Source: Cristatella mucedo (Eukaryota > Bryozoa > Phylactolaemata > Cristatellidae). Taken from it: DNA of 64,000 nucleotides. This document shows positions 31,075 through 42,722 of this stretch, piece after piece (position 1 is the first letter of the stretch; every line of letters starts with the position of its first letter). The translations under genes were made by a program, and so were the position numbers. Below the pieces are notes generated by a model, which worked only from the letters and a program-made list of their open reading frames with translations, was not told where the DNA came from and did not search any database. The DNA is taken from positions 248,001-312,000 of the forward strand of contig WPIO01000211.1 in assembly GCA_009760855.2 (NCBI GenBank), given 5' to 3'.

Positions 31075-31540
31075 AATCCTTTGGAGACCGTGCATTTAGC
31101 TCGTATGCTCCCACAGCCTGGAACTCCCTCCCGACCTGCATCAGAACATCCCCTGACCTGACCACATTTAAAAGAAACTTAAAAACATACCTATTTAGGA
31201 CAGCATTTAGTGGGTCCTTGTGATTCGTCCTCGATAATAATAATAATAATATTGCACTTGATAAAGCGCCCTCAGAGAACTTAATCTCTTTCTAGGCGCT
31301 TTATGTGCTTATGCGTGCTGACACTGTTCATGCTGCCACTAACCACATTTGCATGCTGACTCAGTGCATGTAACCCCTAACCATGTTATTCATTTTGTTT
31401 GTTTTTCAAGCATGATTTTACTTACTATTCTATTGCGTATCACTTTGCAGCAAATGTAAAGCGCCTAGAAAGAGATTAAGTTCTCTGAGGGCGCTTTATC
31501 AAGTGCAATATTATTATTATTATTATTATTAGTAGCATTA
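31075..31540 (+). mobile_element. LINE-A 3' end with a nested inverted tail
   Basis: It starts in the last RT codons (TTTGGAGACCGTGCATTTAG, CCTGGAACTCCCTCCCGACC) and ends in an intact hairpin and (ATT)n. An inverted LINE-A tail of about 76 bp (31228-31303) interrupts the text between GATTCGTCCT and TGTGCTTATGCG. The 3' subtype (GTAACCCCTAACC, CTATTCTATTGCGTATCAC) is the same as at 62211. Confidence 0.9.
31228..31303 (-). mobile_element. Very short LINE-A 3' insertion
   Basis: Inverted (ATT)n, then ATTGCACTTGATAAAGCGCC through TTTCTAGGCGCTTTA. Only the terminal hairpin of the element is present. Confidence 0.85.
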
Positions 31541-32327
31541 GTAACAATATTTGAAGTGGCCTGCCTGCCTGCCTCACTCACATATTTCTATTCAGAAGAG
31601 AGACAGGCAGGCGAGAGACGCCCGAAGATTACAAAGGTCACTCACTCAAGGCCAGTCACTTGCAGCTTGAAGTTTTCTTTGCCAACATATAAAATAGTGC
31701 TCATCGAGCTTCCACCGGAAATCAGTTTGTGGCCATTTTGACATGTCAGTTTAGTGGTTTAAGGGTCAATAACATTTATTGCATTGTTATTTATGGGCCA
31801 GCAGAGATTATAATACTGTCATCTGTTTTTGGGCTGTTGTGATTTATGGCCGGGATATATAAGTAACGGGCCGCAAAGGCCCGGGGGAGTAACGTCGAGG
31901 ACTCCGGGCAGGGCAGTCGCCTACTGGCCGGTACTGCTGCGTCCGTGTCAATAGTGAGCCGGCTTCGGTGTTCTGCATGCTGTCGCGTACCTGCCGCTTG
32001 GAAGAATGTCAATCTACACAGTTGAAGGACTTGCAGTAGGATATTCTACTAATTTTAACTTCGTTCATGCCCTAGTCTGCTGGTTGACTTGCCATTTCAT
32101 TAGAGAGATGCCAGCTACCTTTTAAACTGTAGCGCCGAAGACTCGGCGGAGGGGGCGTGACCAATCGCTTACTAAGCTTCGTGGCCTACTGCCGCATGCC
32201 ATTCGGTGCTCGTCTTAGCGCAGTGAGAGGTGGCTACACGAAAGAGCGTTTCTGGTGACAACCTACTTACCGTAACAAAGGGGTTTGTAAACTCGAGGCT
32301 TGAATTGGAAAGAGATGCAACTCAGTC
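31541..32327. other. No gene seen
   Basis: Includes GCCTGCCTGCCTCACTCAC near 31560. Otherwise unassigned. Confidence 0.4.
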
Positions 32328-32449
32328 ATGATATTACTCACCATTCAATTGCGTTTCCCTTTGCAGAAAATGTAAAGCGCCTAGAAAGAGATTGAGTTCT
32401 CTGAGGGCGCTTTATTAAGTGCATTATTATTATTATTATTATTGTCAGT
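32328..32449 (+). mobile_element. LINE-A 3' tail
   Basis: ATGATATTACTCACCATTCA, GCAGAAAATGTAAAGCGCCT and TCTGAGGGCGCTTTATTAAG, then (ATT)n. A LINE-B copy in the opposite orientation abuts it. Confidence 0.9.
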
Positions 32450-33355
32450 AACTCCACAAAGCCTTAAAGACTATGTGGGTGCTACACAGGAGGGTTTTGC
32501 ATAGCACACTCACACCCTACAACGCTTTCGGTACGCATTCGGTAGCCAGCAGACTTCGTCAACAAAGCTCGCGCAACAAAGAGAAAAAGTGGGAAGCATA
32601 GCAGAGTAAGGAGAGCAGCTAGAAGGTAGTGAGTAGTATGGAAGTAGCAGCTCAGGACCGCTAGAGAGGACACACCTTAGACGGCAGCAGGAGAGCAGCT
32701 ATCCTTGCTTAAGAATCGTGGCAGTGGGTTCCTTAGTCTAGCACCTGCAGAGCTAAAGCTTCTGTCGCCAACGGTCTTTAAGCTGAAGAATGGAACGGCT
32801 AATTTATGGTCCATACAGGAGCTGAGGGCACCAAGAGGCTGAAAGTGGTGCAGCAGGTCAGCTAGGTACTCAGGAGCCAAGCCGTGGCTGGCCTTGTGGG
32901 TCAGCTGAAGAACTTTGCTCTGTATTCGTTGATCAACGGGCATCCATCCTAGCTCTTTTAGCAAAGGAGACACGTGCTCAAACCTCTGGGACTTAAAAGA
33001 CTAGCTTTGCAGCCATATTCATAGCCAGCTGCATTGGCCTGGTTGCTTTCTTTGTTAGCCCAGTCAAAAGGGAATTACAATAATCAAGCTGAGACAATTA
33101 ATGAGCTATTTTAATTGTTTGCAAGCCACCGTGGAAGATAGCTTCTAATCTTGGATGAGGATCGGACGTGATGGCTAGCTGTAATACAGTCTTCTGAATG
33201 AAGCTTTTAAATTTTAGGCGGCTGTCGAAAACATCTAAATTTCGAGCACGTGGTGATGGTCGCACAACAGCGTCACCTAATAGAAGAGCAGAGCCTTTAA
33301 ATCCAGCCACGTGCTTAGTGTTTCCCATGAGCAGAAGTTTTGTTTCTATCGTCAT
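32450..33355 (-). mobile_element. LINE-B, RT C-terminal part and 3' end
   Basis: On the minus strand: GNTKHVAGFKGSALLLGDA and the ARNLDVFDSRLKF block from 33355, then MSPLLKELGWMPVDQRIQSK, LTHKASHGLAPEYLADLLHH and LKTVGDRSFSSAGARLRN. The 3' terminal text near 32455-32540 is the LINE-B end. CR1/L2-like organisation, frames broken. Confidence 0.88.
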
Positions 33356-34486
33356 TTAGTTTCAAGAAGTTTTGAGATAGACACACATAAGCACACGAAT
33401 AGGCGATAAAGACGCGAATAGGAGGTCTCACTGAACTCGATTCGCAAGCGAACAATGTCGCTGCGCGTCCGGTTTAGATCAATCCTCACGCTCGTCGTCG
33501 CCAGCTCGAAACGCCGAAACAAGCGAAATCTCGCAGCGAAATGCCTTCGCTCGCTTAGGCCAATTGCATCTATACTGGGCGAAATCAAATAGACGGGGAG
33601 TGCCCGAATAACCCTGAGCAACGGCAGGCACACTCCGGACCCTAACTCCTGACCGGAGAACTAGGATTCCGCTTCCGCCTTTGAGCAGGGAAGGAGAAGG
33701 GAAACTGAAGGCTCTTCCTCGAATCCTTCCTTCCACTGCACCAGACACTACACCAGTTCGCAGTGATTAATTCCTAAGCAGGGACCGCGACGGGCGAATG
33801 CCCACAAAGCGAAATTCGCGCTGCGAGCGCTGAATGACCGCCTTCGGTGGGACAGTGAGCCGCCGAAGGATAGCGACAGGATCGTGGAGCTTTGTCAGCT
33901 CTGTCTGGCGTTAGCGTGAACGGCCCGCAACAACACCTCTTTTGTTCTAAGAAAAAAACCAAGTCCGGCAACTGTCTGTGACGGCGACTAAGACCAAGAC
34001 CGAGCCCGTGAGTGAGCGCTTCTCTATTCCTAAATAGGTAGCCGGGACAACGGGGTCGACATCAAGCCAGTCGACATCGATCAGCCTGCCGAACCTGTCC
34101 AACCACGACCGCTGCGTCCTCTTGCTCGCGAGGATGCAGGTGCTTTTCAGCCACCAGCCTCGTTCTCGAAGACATCCGCCCAGCAACTCTCAGACGCCCA
34201 GCGGTGACTGCCACGTTGGGCGAGCGTTGCCCTATTCTCATATTGCAAGCCGGGATTACAGGGTGGTTAGGCCAGCAGCCGATATCAATCAGCCTCATAA
34301 TCCCACGACGACCCGGCTGCGTCCTCTTGATCACTGCTTTAGGGCAAAGGCGTTTCCCGATGAGCAGTTCAAATTGTCTTGCCTTAAAGCTAACTGTTAC
34401 TGGAGTCCGATGTAAATGTGACTTCCACTGCCTAGAAAAGCCAGTTATACTAACCTTGCTAACAAATAACGAGTCAATTCAACAAA
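33356..34486. other. CpG-rich unclassified stretch
   Basis: 33400-34200 is visibly richer in CpG than its surroundings and carries several overlapping ORFs on both strands, none with splice or motif support. It contains a diverged direct repeat of about 90 bp (34039-34130 and 34249-34340; shared GCTGCGTCCTCTTG and ATCAATCAGCCT-like blocks). It could be a CpG-rich promoter region or an older mobile element. Confidence 0.35.
34365..34480 (+). repeat. Unclassified repeat, copy 1
   Basis: CTTGCCTTAAAGCTAACTGT, CTAGAAAAGCCAGTTAT and ACCTTGCTAACAAA parallel 35030-35150. The LINE-A insertion at 34487 lies at its right edge. Confidence 0.75.
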
Positions 34487-34820
34487 ATCCCGACCTGCGT
34501 CAGAACATCCCCTGACCTGACCACATTTAAAAAAAACTTAAAACACCTATTTAAGACAGCATTTAGTGGGTCTCTGTGATTCGTCCTTGATGTGCTTATG
34601 CGTGCTGACACTATGCATGCTGCCACTAACCACATTTGCATGCTGACCCTGTGCATGTCACCCCTAACCATGTCATTCATTTTGATCGTTTATCAAGCAT
34701 GATATTACTCACCATTCAATTGCATTTCCCTTTGCAGAAAATGTAAAGCGCCTAGAGAGAGATTGAGTTCTCTGAGGGCGCTTTATCAAGTGCATTATTA
34801 TTATTATTATTATTATCCTG
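34487..34820 (+). mobile_element. LINE-A 3' end
   Basis: Starts CCCGACCTGCGTCAGAACAT in the last RT codons, then CTGCCACTAACCACATTTGC, the hairpin (GTAAAGCGCC to GGGCGCTTTA) and (ATT)n. Confidence 0.9.
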
Positions 34821-35699
34821 CTGAATTTAGCCAATTATTTTTAAAATTATAGTGAGGAAAGTTCCATTTGAAAATTTGTAAGAGGAAACTTTTATCGGGG
34901 AGTGTTCACAGATATTGCTGGAATATAACCAGTACATCAAAATTATAAACGCTCTGAACGATGGATTGAAAGATCTCCTTAAAGTTGTAGATGGCTGATC
35001 GGTTTCCCTTAAGATACAGGCTGAATATAAGCTGCCTGCCCGTCAATTTCTCTTGCCTTAAAGTTAACTATTACCAGAGTCTGATGTGGATGCGACTTCA
35101 ACTCGCTAGAAAAGCCAGTTATTCAGACCTTGCTAATAAAGGATGGGTCGATCCAAAAAAAGCCTGCAGAATTGAGGTAATTACATTAAAAAATAGTAGA
35201 AAGAATAAAATTTGTGAATTTCTTGCAAGACTTCTGAACATCTATGGAACGTTTTTGTATAATCGTTGGTACCTGGACAATTAACGGAACTGACTTTTAA
35301 AGTTCACTCGAGGTTAAACAAAGATAGTGCAGTCGTCCGTTGCTATAGTTTCGACAAAAGGATGTTTTATTGAATTTTTAATTTAGTTTCCGTCTTTCAA
35401 ATTCTCGAGGTAAATTAGCGCTGCTCAGTAAAACTTGCATTATTTTGCAAGATTGGGTCACTACACTCTCGTACGTTATACTTATCTTTGATCAAGTCCA
35501 AAGCTTAGCAAAAATAATACTTTGTCACCGTTGATCACAGACTGTGCAACAAACTGCCATAATACCTTTTTTCTAATCCTGACATCCTGACGCCGACGCT
35601 CGTTCCTACTTTTCATTATTGTTACTTGATAGTTTTTGTGGCACGTGTGAAGTTTCGGATGGCGTATCAGTTCTTATTGGGTGCGTATATCTGGGTAAT
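34821..35699. other. AT-rich stretch with an unclassified repeat
   Basis: 35030-35150 is the second copy of the repeat at 34365. The rest has no recognisable feature. Confidence 0.45.
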
Positions 35700-35900
35700 A
35701 ACAAAAATATTAATATATTTGTATAACGCGTCCCCGAGAACGTATTCTCGTTCTAGGCACTTTAAGTTTGCTGCAAAGGAAGCATGCTGCAATTTTTAAC
35801 GGTAGCGTGCTCAATGGCAACAAGCATAACGTGGGTAGAGGTAAAAATAATAATAAAAATAATACGCGTGTTATAGCATGCTGTGAGCACATACTAGGTA
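35700..35900 (-). mobile_element. Decayed LINE-A 3' tail, inverted
   Basis: ACGCGTCCCCGAGAACGTAT, CGTTCTAGGCACTTTAAGTT, TGCTGCAAAGGAAGCATGCT and CAATGGCAACAAGCATAACG. Confidence 0.7.
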
Positions 35901-36054
35901 TTGGAGGATTTGAGATCGAATCGCTAATACTGATTATGGAACCGTTGTAACTCCTACAGTTCTAAAAACGCTATCGTAAACTAGCGATTGTAATAGGCGA
36001 GAGACTGACATCGTTTCAGAGAAAGGATAAGGGTAATCCTGTGGGTAATTAAAA

Positions 36055-36150
36055 TATAGTATAGTTCCGTTATAGCGCCCAAAGAGAACTAATTATCTAT
36101 TCAGGCGCTTTATATATGCTTAACCACTGGGCCAACCCAATTATTATCCT
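36055..36150 (-). mobile_element. SINE-B 3' part, inverted and decayed
   Basis: TATAGCGCCCAAAGAGAACT, TATTCAGGCGCTTTATATAT, then TTAACCACTGGGCCAACCCA (inverse of the tRNA-like 5' end). Confidence 0.6.
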
Positions 36151-37162
36151 ATCGATGCTAATGGTGCATGAGTTTCTGTAGCCAACATACTAATCCCACT
36201 TGCGCTAATACTACTAATGACAGTACGTTAGAAAATGAGAAAGCTTGCACTGTAAATTCAAGCTCAACCGACTGGATTCTTCAATGGCATCTTGCCTTTG
36301 GACAGGCTTTCAGGATTCTGTGCAGACACGGATAGAATCATTTGCAATGCAAATATAGAACTTGCCCAAAAAAGAAGAGCGTTTGGGGACACGAATGCCT
36401 TGCACTTTGCACTTTGCTCTGGCGGCTGCACCAGCAGTTGACACAACTAGCGATGCCCGGATATTCGTCGACACTATTCGCCTAACGTTAACTCCTAACG
36501 TCAAGCGTAGCATTTCGATACAAAGGCCTCTTATAGATAGAGCGCAAGAATAGTATCTTGGTTTTTCCGGGACTGGTCATCGAACGCCCGTTTGGCCTCT
36601 CAGAAAAGTATCCAAGTGTGCCTACGAAATCTCTGATTTATTCCGTATGTTTTAGTGCGGCGGCAGCTAATAGGCGATTCTTTGCTTTTGGTTGCCTGGA
36701 GTTTCGTGATAAGGGAACCTTCGAGTTTCATCGAGCTCAAAATATTTTATTATGTGCTTAGGGGCGTGCTAGAGATGATCTCTATAAGGCAAAGCAAGCG
36801 CCAGCGAAAACCCGGAAGTGATAGGGTGTCAAGCTATTGACGGCAGATACGATTTAGTAAGGAAAAAAGGAGCAGGAAATAACTATTGGTCATCTCAAAT
36901 CTCCTATTGGTCACCCTCTGTCAGGGACCATGGGAGATTTGAGGTCTCTGAAAATTGGAAAGACCTAACCGGCTTGCACTAAAGTCTTGCTGAATACAGA
37001 AGAGGGGTGACTTTTGGCTACCAAATGTTCGCTGGGAGCCAACGAGGCTTTGATTGGGCTATGCAACGCTCATCTGCGTAACAAAATCTCCAATCGTCGT
37101 GGTTTTGTGGGCTTGCGATATATTACATTAGCTTTGCATTAGTCGACGATGGCCCCCAGGCG
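36151..37162. other. No confirmed gene
   Basis: Two inverted CCAAT elements (CTATTGGTCA at about 36882 and CCTATTGGTCA at about 36902) lie 20 bp apart. Short ORFs on both strands have no support. Confidence 0.35.
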
Positions 37163-37925
37163 TTAATAATAATAATAATAACACACTTGATAAAGCGCTC
37201 TCAGAGAACTCAAATCTCTTTCTAAGCGCTTTACGTTTGCTGCGATGAAAACATTATCGAATAGTGAATAGTATCATTCTTGATAAACAACAAGAATAAC
37301 ATGTTAAAGGGGTGACATGCACAAGGTCAGCCGGTCAGCATGCAAGTGTGGTTACTGGAAGCATGCACTATGTCCGCATTCATAAGCACATAAAGGACGA
37401 ATCGCAGGGCCCACTAAATGCTGTCATAAATAGGTACGTTTTTAATTTCATTTTAAATGTGCTCAAGTCAGGGGATGTCGTGAAGGAAGTCGGGAGTGAG
37501 TTCCAGGCTTTTCGGAGCATAGGAACTTACGGCACGGTCTCCAAAGGATTTGAGGTTTGTACGAGGTATTGGTAAGCAGTTAGATTCCGAAAAGTGGGAG
37601 GTGGGATGCTTAGGCTGGTGGGGCAGTAGATCTGCTCGGTAGGCTGGAGCCAAAATATGAAGGGACTTCAAAGTGAGCGACAAAATGTTGAAGGCGATCC
37701 GTGTCTTGACTGGTAGCCAGTGCAGGTCGGCGAAAAGCGGTGTGATGTGGCAACTGCGACGCTCACTAGAGACAAGCCTAGCTGCAGAATTTTTCACCAG
37801 CTGTAAGCGCTTGATTGCACATGCGGTAAACCAGCAAGCAGTGAGTTACAGAAGTCAAGACGGGATGTCAGAAATGCATAGACTAACTTGGATGTGGTAT
37901 CCCTGTCTAAACAAGCCCGAACATG
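37163..37925 (-). mobile_element. LINE-A, RT C-terminal part and tail, inverted
   Basis: The minus frame 37797-37468 contains [39 protein letters not shown] and FGDRAVSSYAPKSLELTPD. The inverted tail starts at 37163. Confidence 0.9.
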
Positions 37926-38012
37926 TCATTCCTCGGGGCTCGAGCCCACGACCTCAGTCAGACCTTGGTCGGGGCGAGTAACTTAACCTCTAGACCAAAC
38001 CAGCTCGGTAGT
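37926..38012 (-). mobile_element. SINE-B, 3'-truncated, inverted
   Basis: CTCGGGGCTCGAGCCCACGA (B box), GGTCGGGGCGAGTAACTTAA, CTAGACCAAACCAGCTCGG. It has only the tRNA-like part and joins directly to a plus-strand LINE-A-like tail. Confidence 0.8.
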
Positions 38013-38070
38013 TCGAGTTCTCTGAGGGCGCTTTACTAAGTGCATTATTACTATTATTATTATTATTATA
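38013..38070 (+). mobile_element. LINE-A-type hairpin tail fragment
   Basis: GAGTTCTCTGAGGGCGCTTT, ACTAAGTGCATTATTACTAT, then (ATT)n. The hairpin's left arm is missing. Confidence 0.75.
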
Positions 38071-39265
38071 GCTTATTTGGCCATTCTAATGGACATTCCG
38101 AATAAATATAATTTATGGCTTTAGCTTCTTCTGCTGATGATTTGCCTTCTAGTGCTTCCAAGTCTTTATATCTACTAGCGTACGTGTGTATATACTGTCA
38201 GCTGGCATACCTAGTTAGTTAGTCTGATGACTGTCATTAGGTACTACTACGTTCATAAAAACATTTGTGTGTGTCTAGGCTTGAATACGTGGCTTGCATC
38301 AGTGGCTGGACAACACGTGCCTTCATTTTTCTCTTTAAATGTTTGTAGTTGGAAGATAAACACATAGTTAAGGGAGGACTCGAGACGACCTTGGCATTTT
38401 CCTTGAACAATAGTTGCCTGAGCGTGAGCAAAGGTTAGGTGAGGTGAAGTTCATTCGAACCTCCTCAAGCAAGGTCTTGGCTGTCCGTCTATGCCAAGCG
38501 GCGGCCCTGGAATCGGTGCTTGGCATGGCTGTATCGGCGGGCAACTTGGCGACTGGCGACAGACTGACGTCTTTTGGCTCGTCGCTCGGCAAGCTTGACA
38601 TCGCCAGCTCGTCCTCCCGTCGGCCTTGTCGGTCATCGCCTGCCATCCACACTCACGCCGGCTACCGTTGCTACCATCGGCGTTGATCTCCTCCCCAGAG
38701 ATTCCTCGCCTGAGCTCAGAGCCTCGGCCTCGGCGGCCTCGGCGGCCTCGGCGGCCTCGGCGGCCTCAGCGGCCTCAGCGGCCTCGGCGGCCTCAGCGGC
38801 CTCGGCGGCCTCAGCGGCCTCAGCGGCCTCGGTGGCCTCGGCGGCCTCGGTGGCCTCGGCGGCCTCAGAGTTCTTGCCCCCTTCGGAATCCCATGTGGCA
38901 TAGAGGTGCCTGAGTTCTTGGGGGCCGTTGAAAAGGACCGTCCCAAGAGTGAGCTCAAGGCAGAGATCGCGCCCGGAAGGCTGGCTCCGATGCTGCAGAG
39001 TGGTCATTGTTATAATTCCCGATTAATGTTGGCTTATTGTAAAGTGTTTGAGCTGCAGTGCCCCATATGGGCGTGGCATGCTGCCACGCCCACACTCCCA
39101 TGGTCGTCGGAGGGCTCGGTGTCGTCATGGTCGGCGGAGGGCTTTAGTCGGCCTCAGCGGCCGACTAAACGTTTGCTGAAGCCCATCACATGCTTGCCAT
39201 CGCCTGTGTGTGCCCTTGCATCAAACTTCAAAATAATCCAGATGTGACCCTCATACCGGATCTGA
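38071..39265 (+). repeat. Repeat-C copy 1, unclassified dispersed repeat
   Basis: Aligns block by block with 42315-43560: TAGCTTCTTCTGCTGATGAT, CAGCTGGCATACCTAG, GTCTAGGCTTGAATACGTGG, GGACTCGAG, CGGTGCTTGGCATGGCTGTA, CATGTGGCATAGAGGTGCCT, GAGTTCTTG, GACCGTCCCAAGAGTGAGCT, CTGCAGTGCCCC and GCCACGCCCACACT. No terminal repeats, tRNA boxes or RT motif seen. Strand is arbitrary. A frame at 38945-39090 keeps some similarity with copy 2 (KAEIAPGRLAPMLQSG versus KAELPPGGLVPKLQPG). Confidence 0.7.
38728..38870. repeat. GCCTCGGCG minisatellite
   Basis: Near-perfect 9-bp units GCCTCGGCG/GCCTCAGCG inside Repeat-C copy 1, absent at the matching place in copy 2. It generates Ala-Ser, Pro-Arg and Ala-Glu frames that are artefacts. 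Confidence 0.95.
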
Positions 39266-39284
39266 CCGTAGCTAGGCAGCTAGT

Positions 39285-40440
39285 AGTCGGCACCTTAGTT
39301 CACCAGCCTGTAACTGCCCAAAGCCACAAAGACCATGTGAGTGTTAAGAGGCAGGAGATTTGTCTAAAGTGAACTGACAGCCTAAGCTGCTTTCGGTATG
39401 CATTTGGTTCCAAACAGAATTCATTTCACGAAACAAAGAGCAAGTGAGGAGCATAGCTGAATCAGGACAGCATATATAAAGGAGTGAGTACCATGGAACT
39501 AGCAGTTCAGGACTGGAAAGAACGCGCCATAGTCAGCAGCAGGGGAGTAGCTGTCGTTACATAAGAATCGTAGAAGTGAATTCCATAGTCAAGGACATAC
39601 AGAGAAAAAGCTTCTGTCCCTAATAGTCTTCGGGATGAGGAATGGAACAGCTAATTTCCGGTCCATACAGGAACTGAGGACACGAGGAGGCTGAAACTGG
39701 TGCAGCAGTTCAACTAGGTATAGAGGAGCCAAGCCCTGGCTGACCTTGTGGGTCAGTGCTAGAGCTTTGCTCTGTATGCTTTGATCAAACGGCAGTCATC
39801 CGAGCTCCTTTAGCAAAGGTGACACGTCATGATCAGACCTCTGGGATTTGAGTGCAAGTGCAGTCATATTCATAGCCAGCTGGATTGCGTTAGTGATTTC
39901 TTTACGGCAGGCCAGCCAAAGGAGAATTGGAAAATATCGTGCCGAGACAAAACTAAGAGCTAGTTAACTATTTTGCAAGCCACCGTGGAAGACAGCTCAT
40001 AATCTTAGATAGGGATCGGACGCGATGGCTAGCTGTAGAAGCAGTCTTCTGAATGAAGCTTATAAAAGTGAGGCTGCTGTCGAAAGCGACACCTAAGTTT
40101 CGGGCACGTGGTGATGGTCGCACAATATCATCACCAATTAGAAGAGCAAAGCCTTCTAATCTAGCCATATGCTTAGGGTGTCCTATGAGGCAGCAGATCA
40201 GTTTTGTCAACGTTTAGTTTAGCGAAATTTTCAACATCCCTGATTGAATTTTGGTAAGGCAAGCAATTAGTAGTTTAGCAGCCGCTGCAGCCGATGCACT
40301 TCTGGCGGTCTAAACTTTGAAACCACAGCGAGGTCCATTTTCTCTTAGCTGCAGCAGTTCGGCGTTCGGTGGTGAGCACGGTTTATTCCTCTGCTGTGTA
40401 GCGTCCTGCCTTCTGGCTGGTGGGAAATGGTCGTAGTCCG
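39285..40440 (-). mobile_element. LINE-B, RT part and 3' end
   Basis: The minus-strand frame 40210-39968 has GHPKHMARLEGFALLIGDDI and the ARNLGVAFDSSLTF block. 3'-terminal text (AAGCCACAAAGACCATGTGA) lies near 39320. 40290-40440 matches a segment at 52790-52930 beside another LINE-B. Confidence 0.85.
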
Positions 40441-40654
40441 GCCTACTCCTCTGGTCATTGTGGCAATGTCCTGCACTGAGGCTGGCTGGCCTGTGCTCTA
40501 CACATTAGACGAGTGCAAGTGGCTGCGACCAACTTGCCATTGTGTATTCTATATAATGCAGCAACTCTCTCAATGTCAGCCAGAATTTCAGAACCTAGTC
40601 TTGAACCGTAGGACTTTTGGAAAATTACTGTTAGCATTACTTGTATTATCATTA

Positions 40655-40715
40655 TATTATATATTATATATTATATTAATATAATACATTATTCATATTA
40701 ATTATATTATATATA

Positions 40716-40772
<57 letters not shown>
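40655..40772. repeat. (AT)n microsatellite
   Basis: TATAT and ATATTA runs ending in a pure AT array. Confidence 0.95.
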
Positions 40773-40774
<2 letters not shown>

Positions 40775-41507
40775 TATTATCATTCAAGCGTGTTATGCAT
40801 GTGACTCAATTTTGAGTGAAGCAGCTTGACCCCATTCCTGGGCGTTTAAGCAGTTTTTATTTCGAGCCTATTCTAGGGGAAAATATTCTGCGGAGAGTTT
40901 TTGCAGTGTAGTTGACGGCTTGCTTAGTGTCTTTCTTGGTTGCTTGCTTTTCTCATGGCTGCCTGCGATAAATGCACGGATGTTCTCCTGAGCTCTTTGC
41001 TCTTTTTACACTCACTTCCTTGCGTTGACATCTAGTCGAACCATAATGGCAGAGAATTCACAGTTTGGATATGGAAGTTACCTCTCACCTGTGAAAATAA
41101 TAATAATATTGATAGCAGACTAGATAAAGCACCATCAGAGAACCAAATCTCCTTTTAGACGCTTTCTATTTGCTGCTAAGGGAGCGCGTAAAATTAAGTA
41201 AAAATGTGTTCAGGAAGTAGGGCCAGCATCTCGGCTGTGCCAAACTAATGAGATGTGTGCCTACAATAGTAATACTAGCTCAGTAGACCGTAAAGAAACA
41301 CGTAAGGATTATATTTCTACATCTCCATCGCTTATCAAAACCAAATACTGCACAAACTCGGGTCAATCAGCCTCACTCTGGCAGCTTTCACTCTCACGCT
41401 CACTCTGGCAGCTTTACGAAACGCCAACTCAGCACGTACAAGCTGAAGCTGGCAAGCACTGAAACAACTACTTTGTCAATTCGGGTGATAACAAAGAGGT
41501 CGCAGAG
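40773..41507 (-). mobile_element. Mostly unassigned; LINE-A tail at 41095-41190
   Basis: Only 41095-41190 is identifiable: AGATAAAGCACCATCAGAGA and TCCTTTTAGACGCTTTCTAT, an inverted LINE-A hairpin. The flanks hold nothing I can name. Confidence 0.55.
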
Positions 41508-41743
<236 letters not shown>

Positions 41744-41889
41744 GTCAAAAGGATAAAATGCCAAGGCCACCATTTGAGCAAAACTTTAATGATTATAGTC
41801 ATGTGAAGTTCAAAATTTTCAAAGTTTAGTTTCGCCCTATGGAAGTGAGTTTTGCAACTACGTATGCGAGTTAAAAAATTCTCCTGCAA

Positions 41890-42112
41890 GCATGGTTAGT
41901 GGCAGCATGCACAGTGCCAGCATGCATAAGCACATAAACCAAATCTGCATGCTGACCCTGTGCATGCCACCCCTAACCAGGTGAGGCTTGTTGTCCTTGA
42001 GCACCCTACCACTAACCATTCAATCACTCTTCATTTGCATAAAAATGTAAATTGCATCGAAAGAGATTGAATTCTCTGAGGGCGCTATATCTAGCGTGTT
42101 CTTATTATTGTA
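41890..42112. mobile_element. Two abutting LINE-A tail fragments
   Basis: 41890-41938 is inverted (GCATGGTTAGTGGCAGCATG). 41940-42112 is plus-strand (TGCATGCTGACCCTGTGCAT, CCATTCAATCACTCTTCATT, GAATTCTCTGAGGGCGCTAT). Confidence 0.8.
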
Positions 42113-42536
42113 ATGTTATCTCCTCTAATCAGACTCTCTCATTGGTTTTTCTTTAGATCTATACATGCTCTGTCTGCTATAATTCGTTTCATTCTTCCGA
42201 CAGGTGCAACATTTTTTCCTAGTAGCTTTTATTACACGTTTTCCATGTCCTTCCATTTCTTTAGTGAATCCTCCTTAAAATTCCGATCCCGTATATACTT
42301 TTGTCTTTAATGGCCATTTCAATGCACCTTTCGAATACTTATTGCTTTAGCTACTTCTTTTAGTTCTTTTGATGATTTTATTTTCAAAGCTCGTGTCCCT
42401 AATTTTGTTAGCAACACCAATCACACTTAATGCCTACATATATGTAATACCAGTTGGCATATATAGCATGCCAGTCTGACAACTTTCTTTAGATACTACT
42501 TTGTCATTAGGGAAATTCTTTTAGTCTAGGCTCGAA

Positions 42537-42722
42537 TAAATAAAAATAAATACTAGCTGAATACGGCCTTCTTTGTATAGCGACAAAAGAGCCTTTACGG
42601 CTATCATCACCGCTTGCAGAGGCAATAAAGGATTTCTTGCCGCAGGATTCGAACCCATGACATGGGACCGAGGCCATGAAAAGCAACCACCTTACCCAGT
42701 GTGCCATCACGGCTCACCAAAT
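42537..42722 (-). mobile_element. SINE-A inserted in Repeat-C
   Basis: AATACTAGCTGAATACGGCC, ACGGCTATCATCACCGCTTG, CGCAGGATTCGAACCCATGA and CCAGTGTGCCATCACGGCTC. Repeat-C copy 1 shows the uninterrupted site. Confidence 0.92.

Noticed and set aside
38574-39007. Ala-Ser, Pro-Arg and Ala-Glu repeat ORFs
   Set aside because: All come from the 9-bp GCCTCGGCG minisatellite inside Repeat-C.
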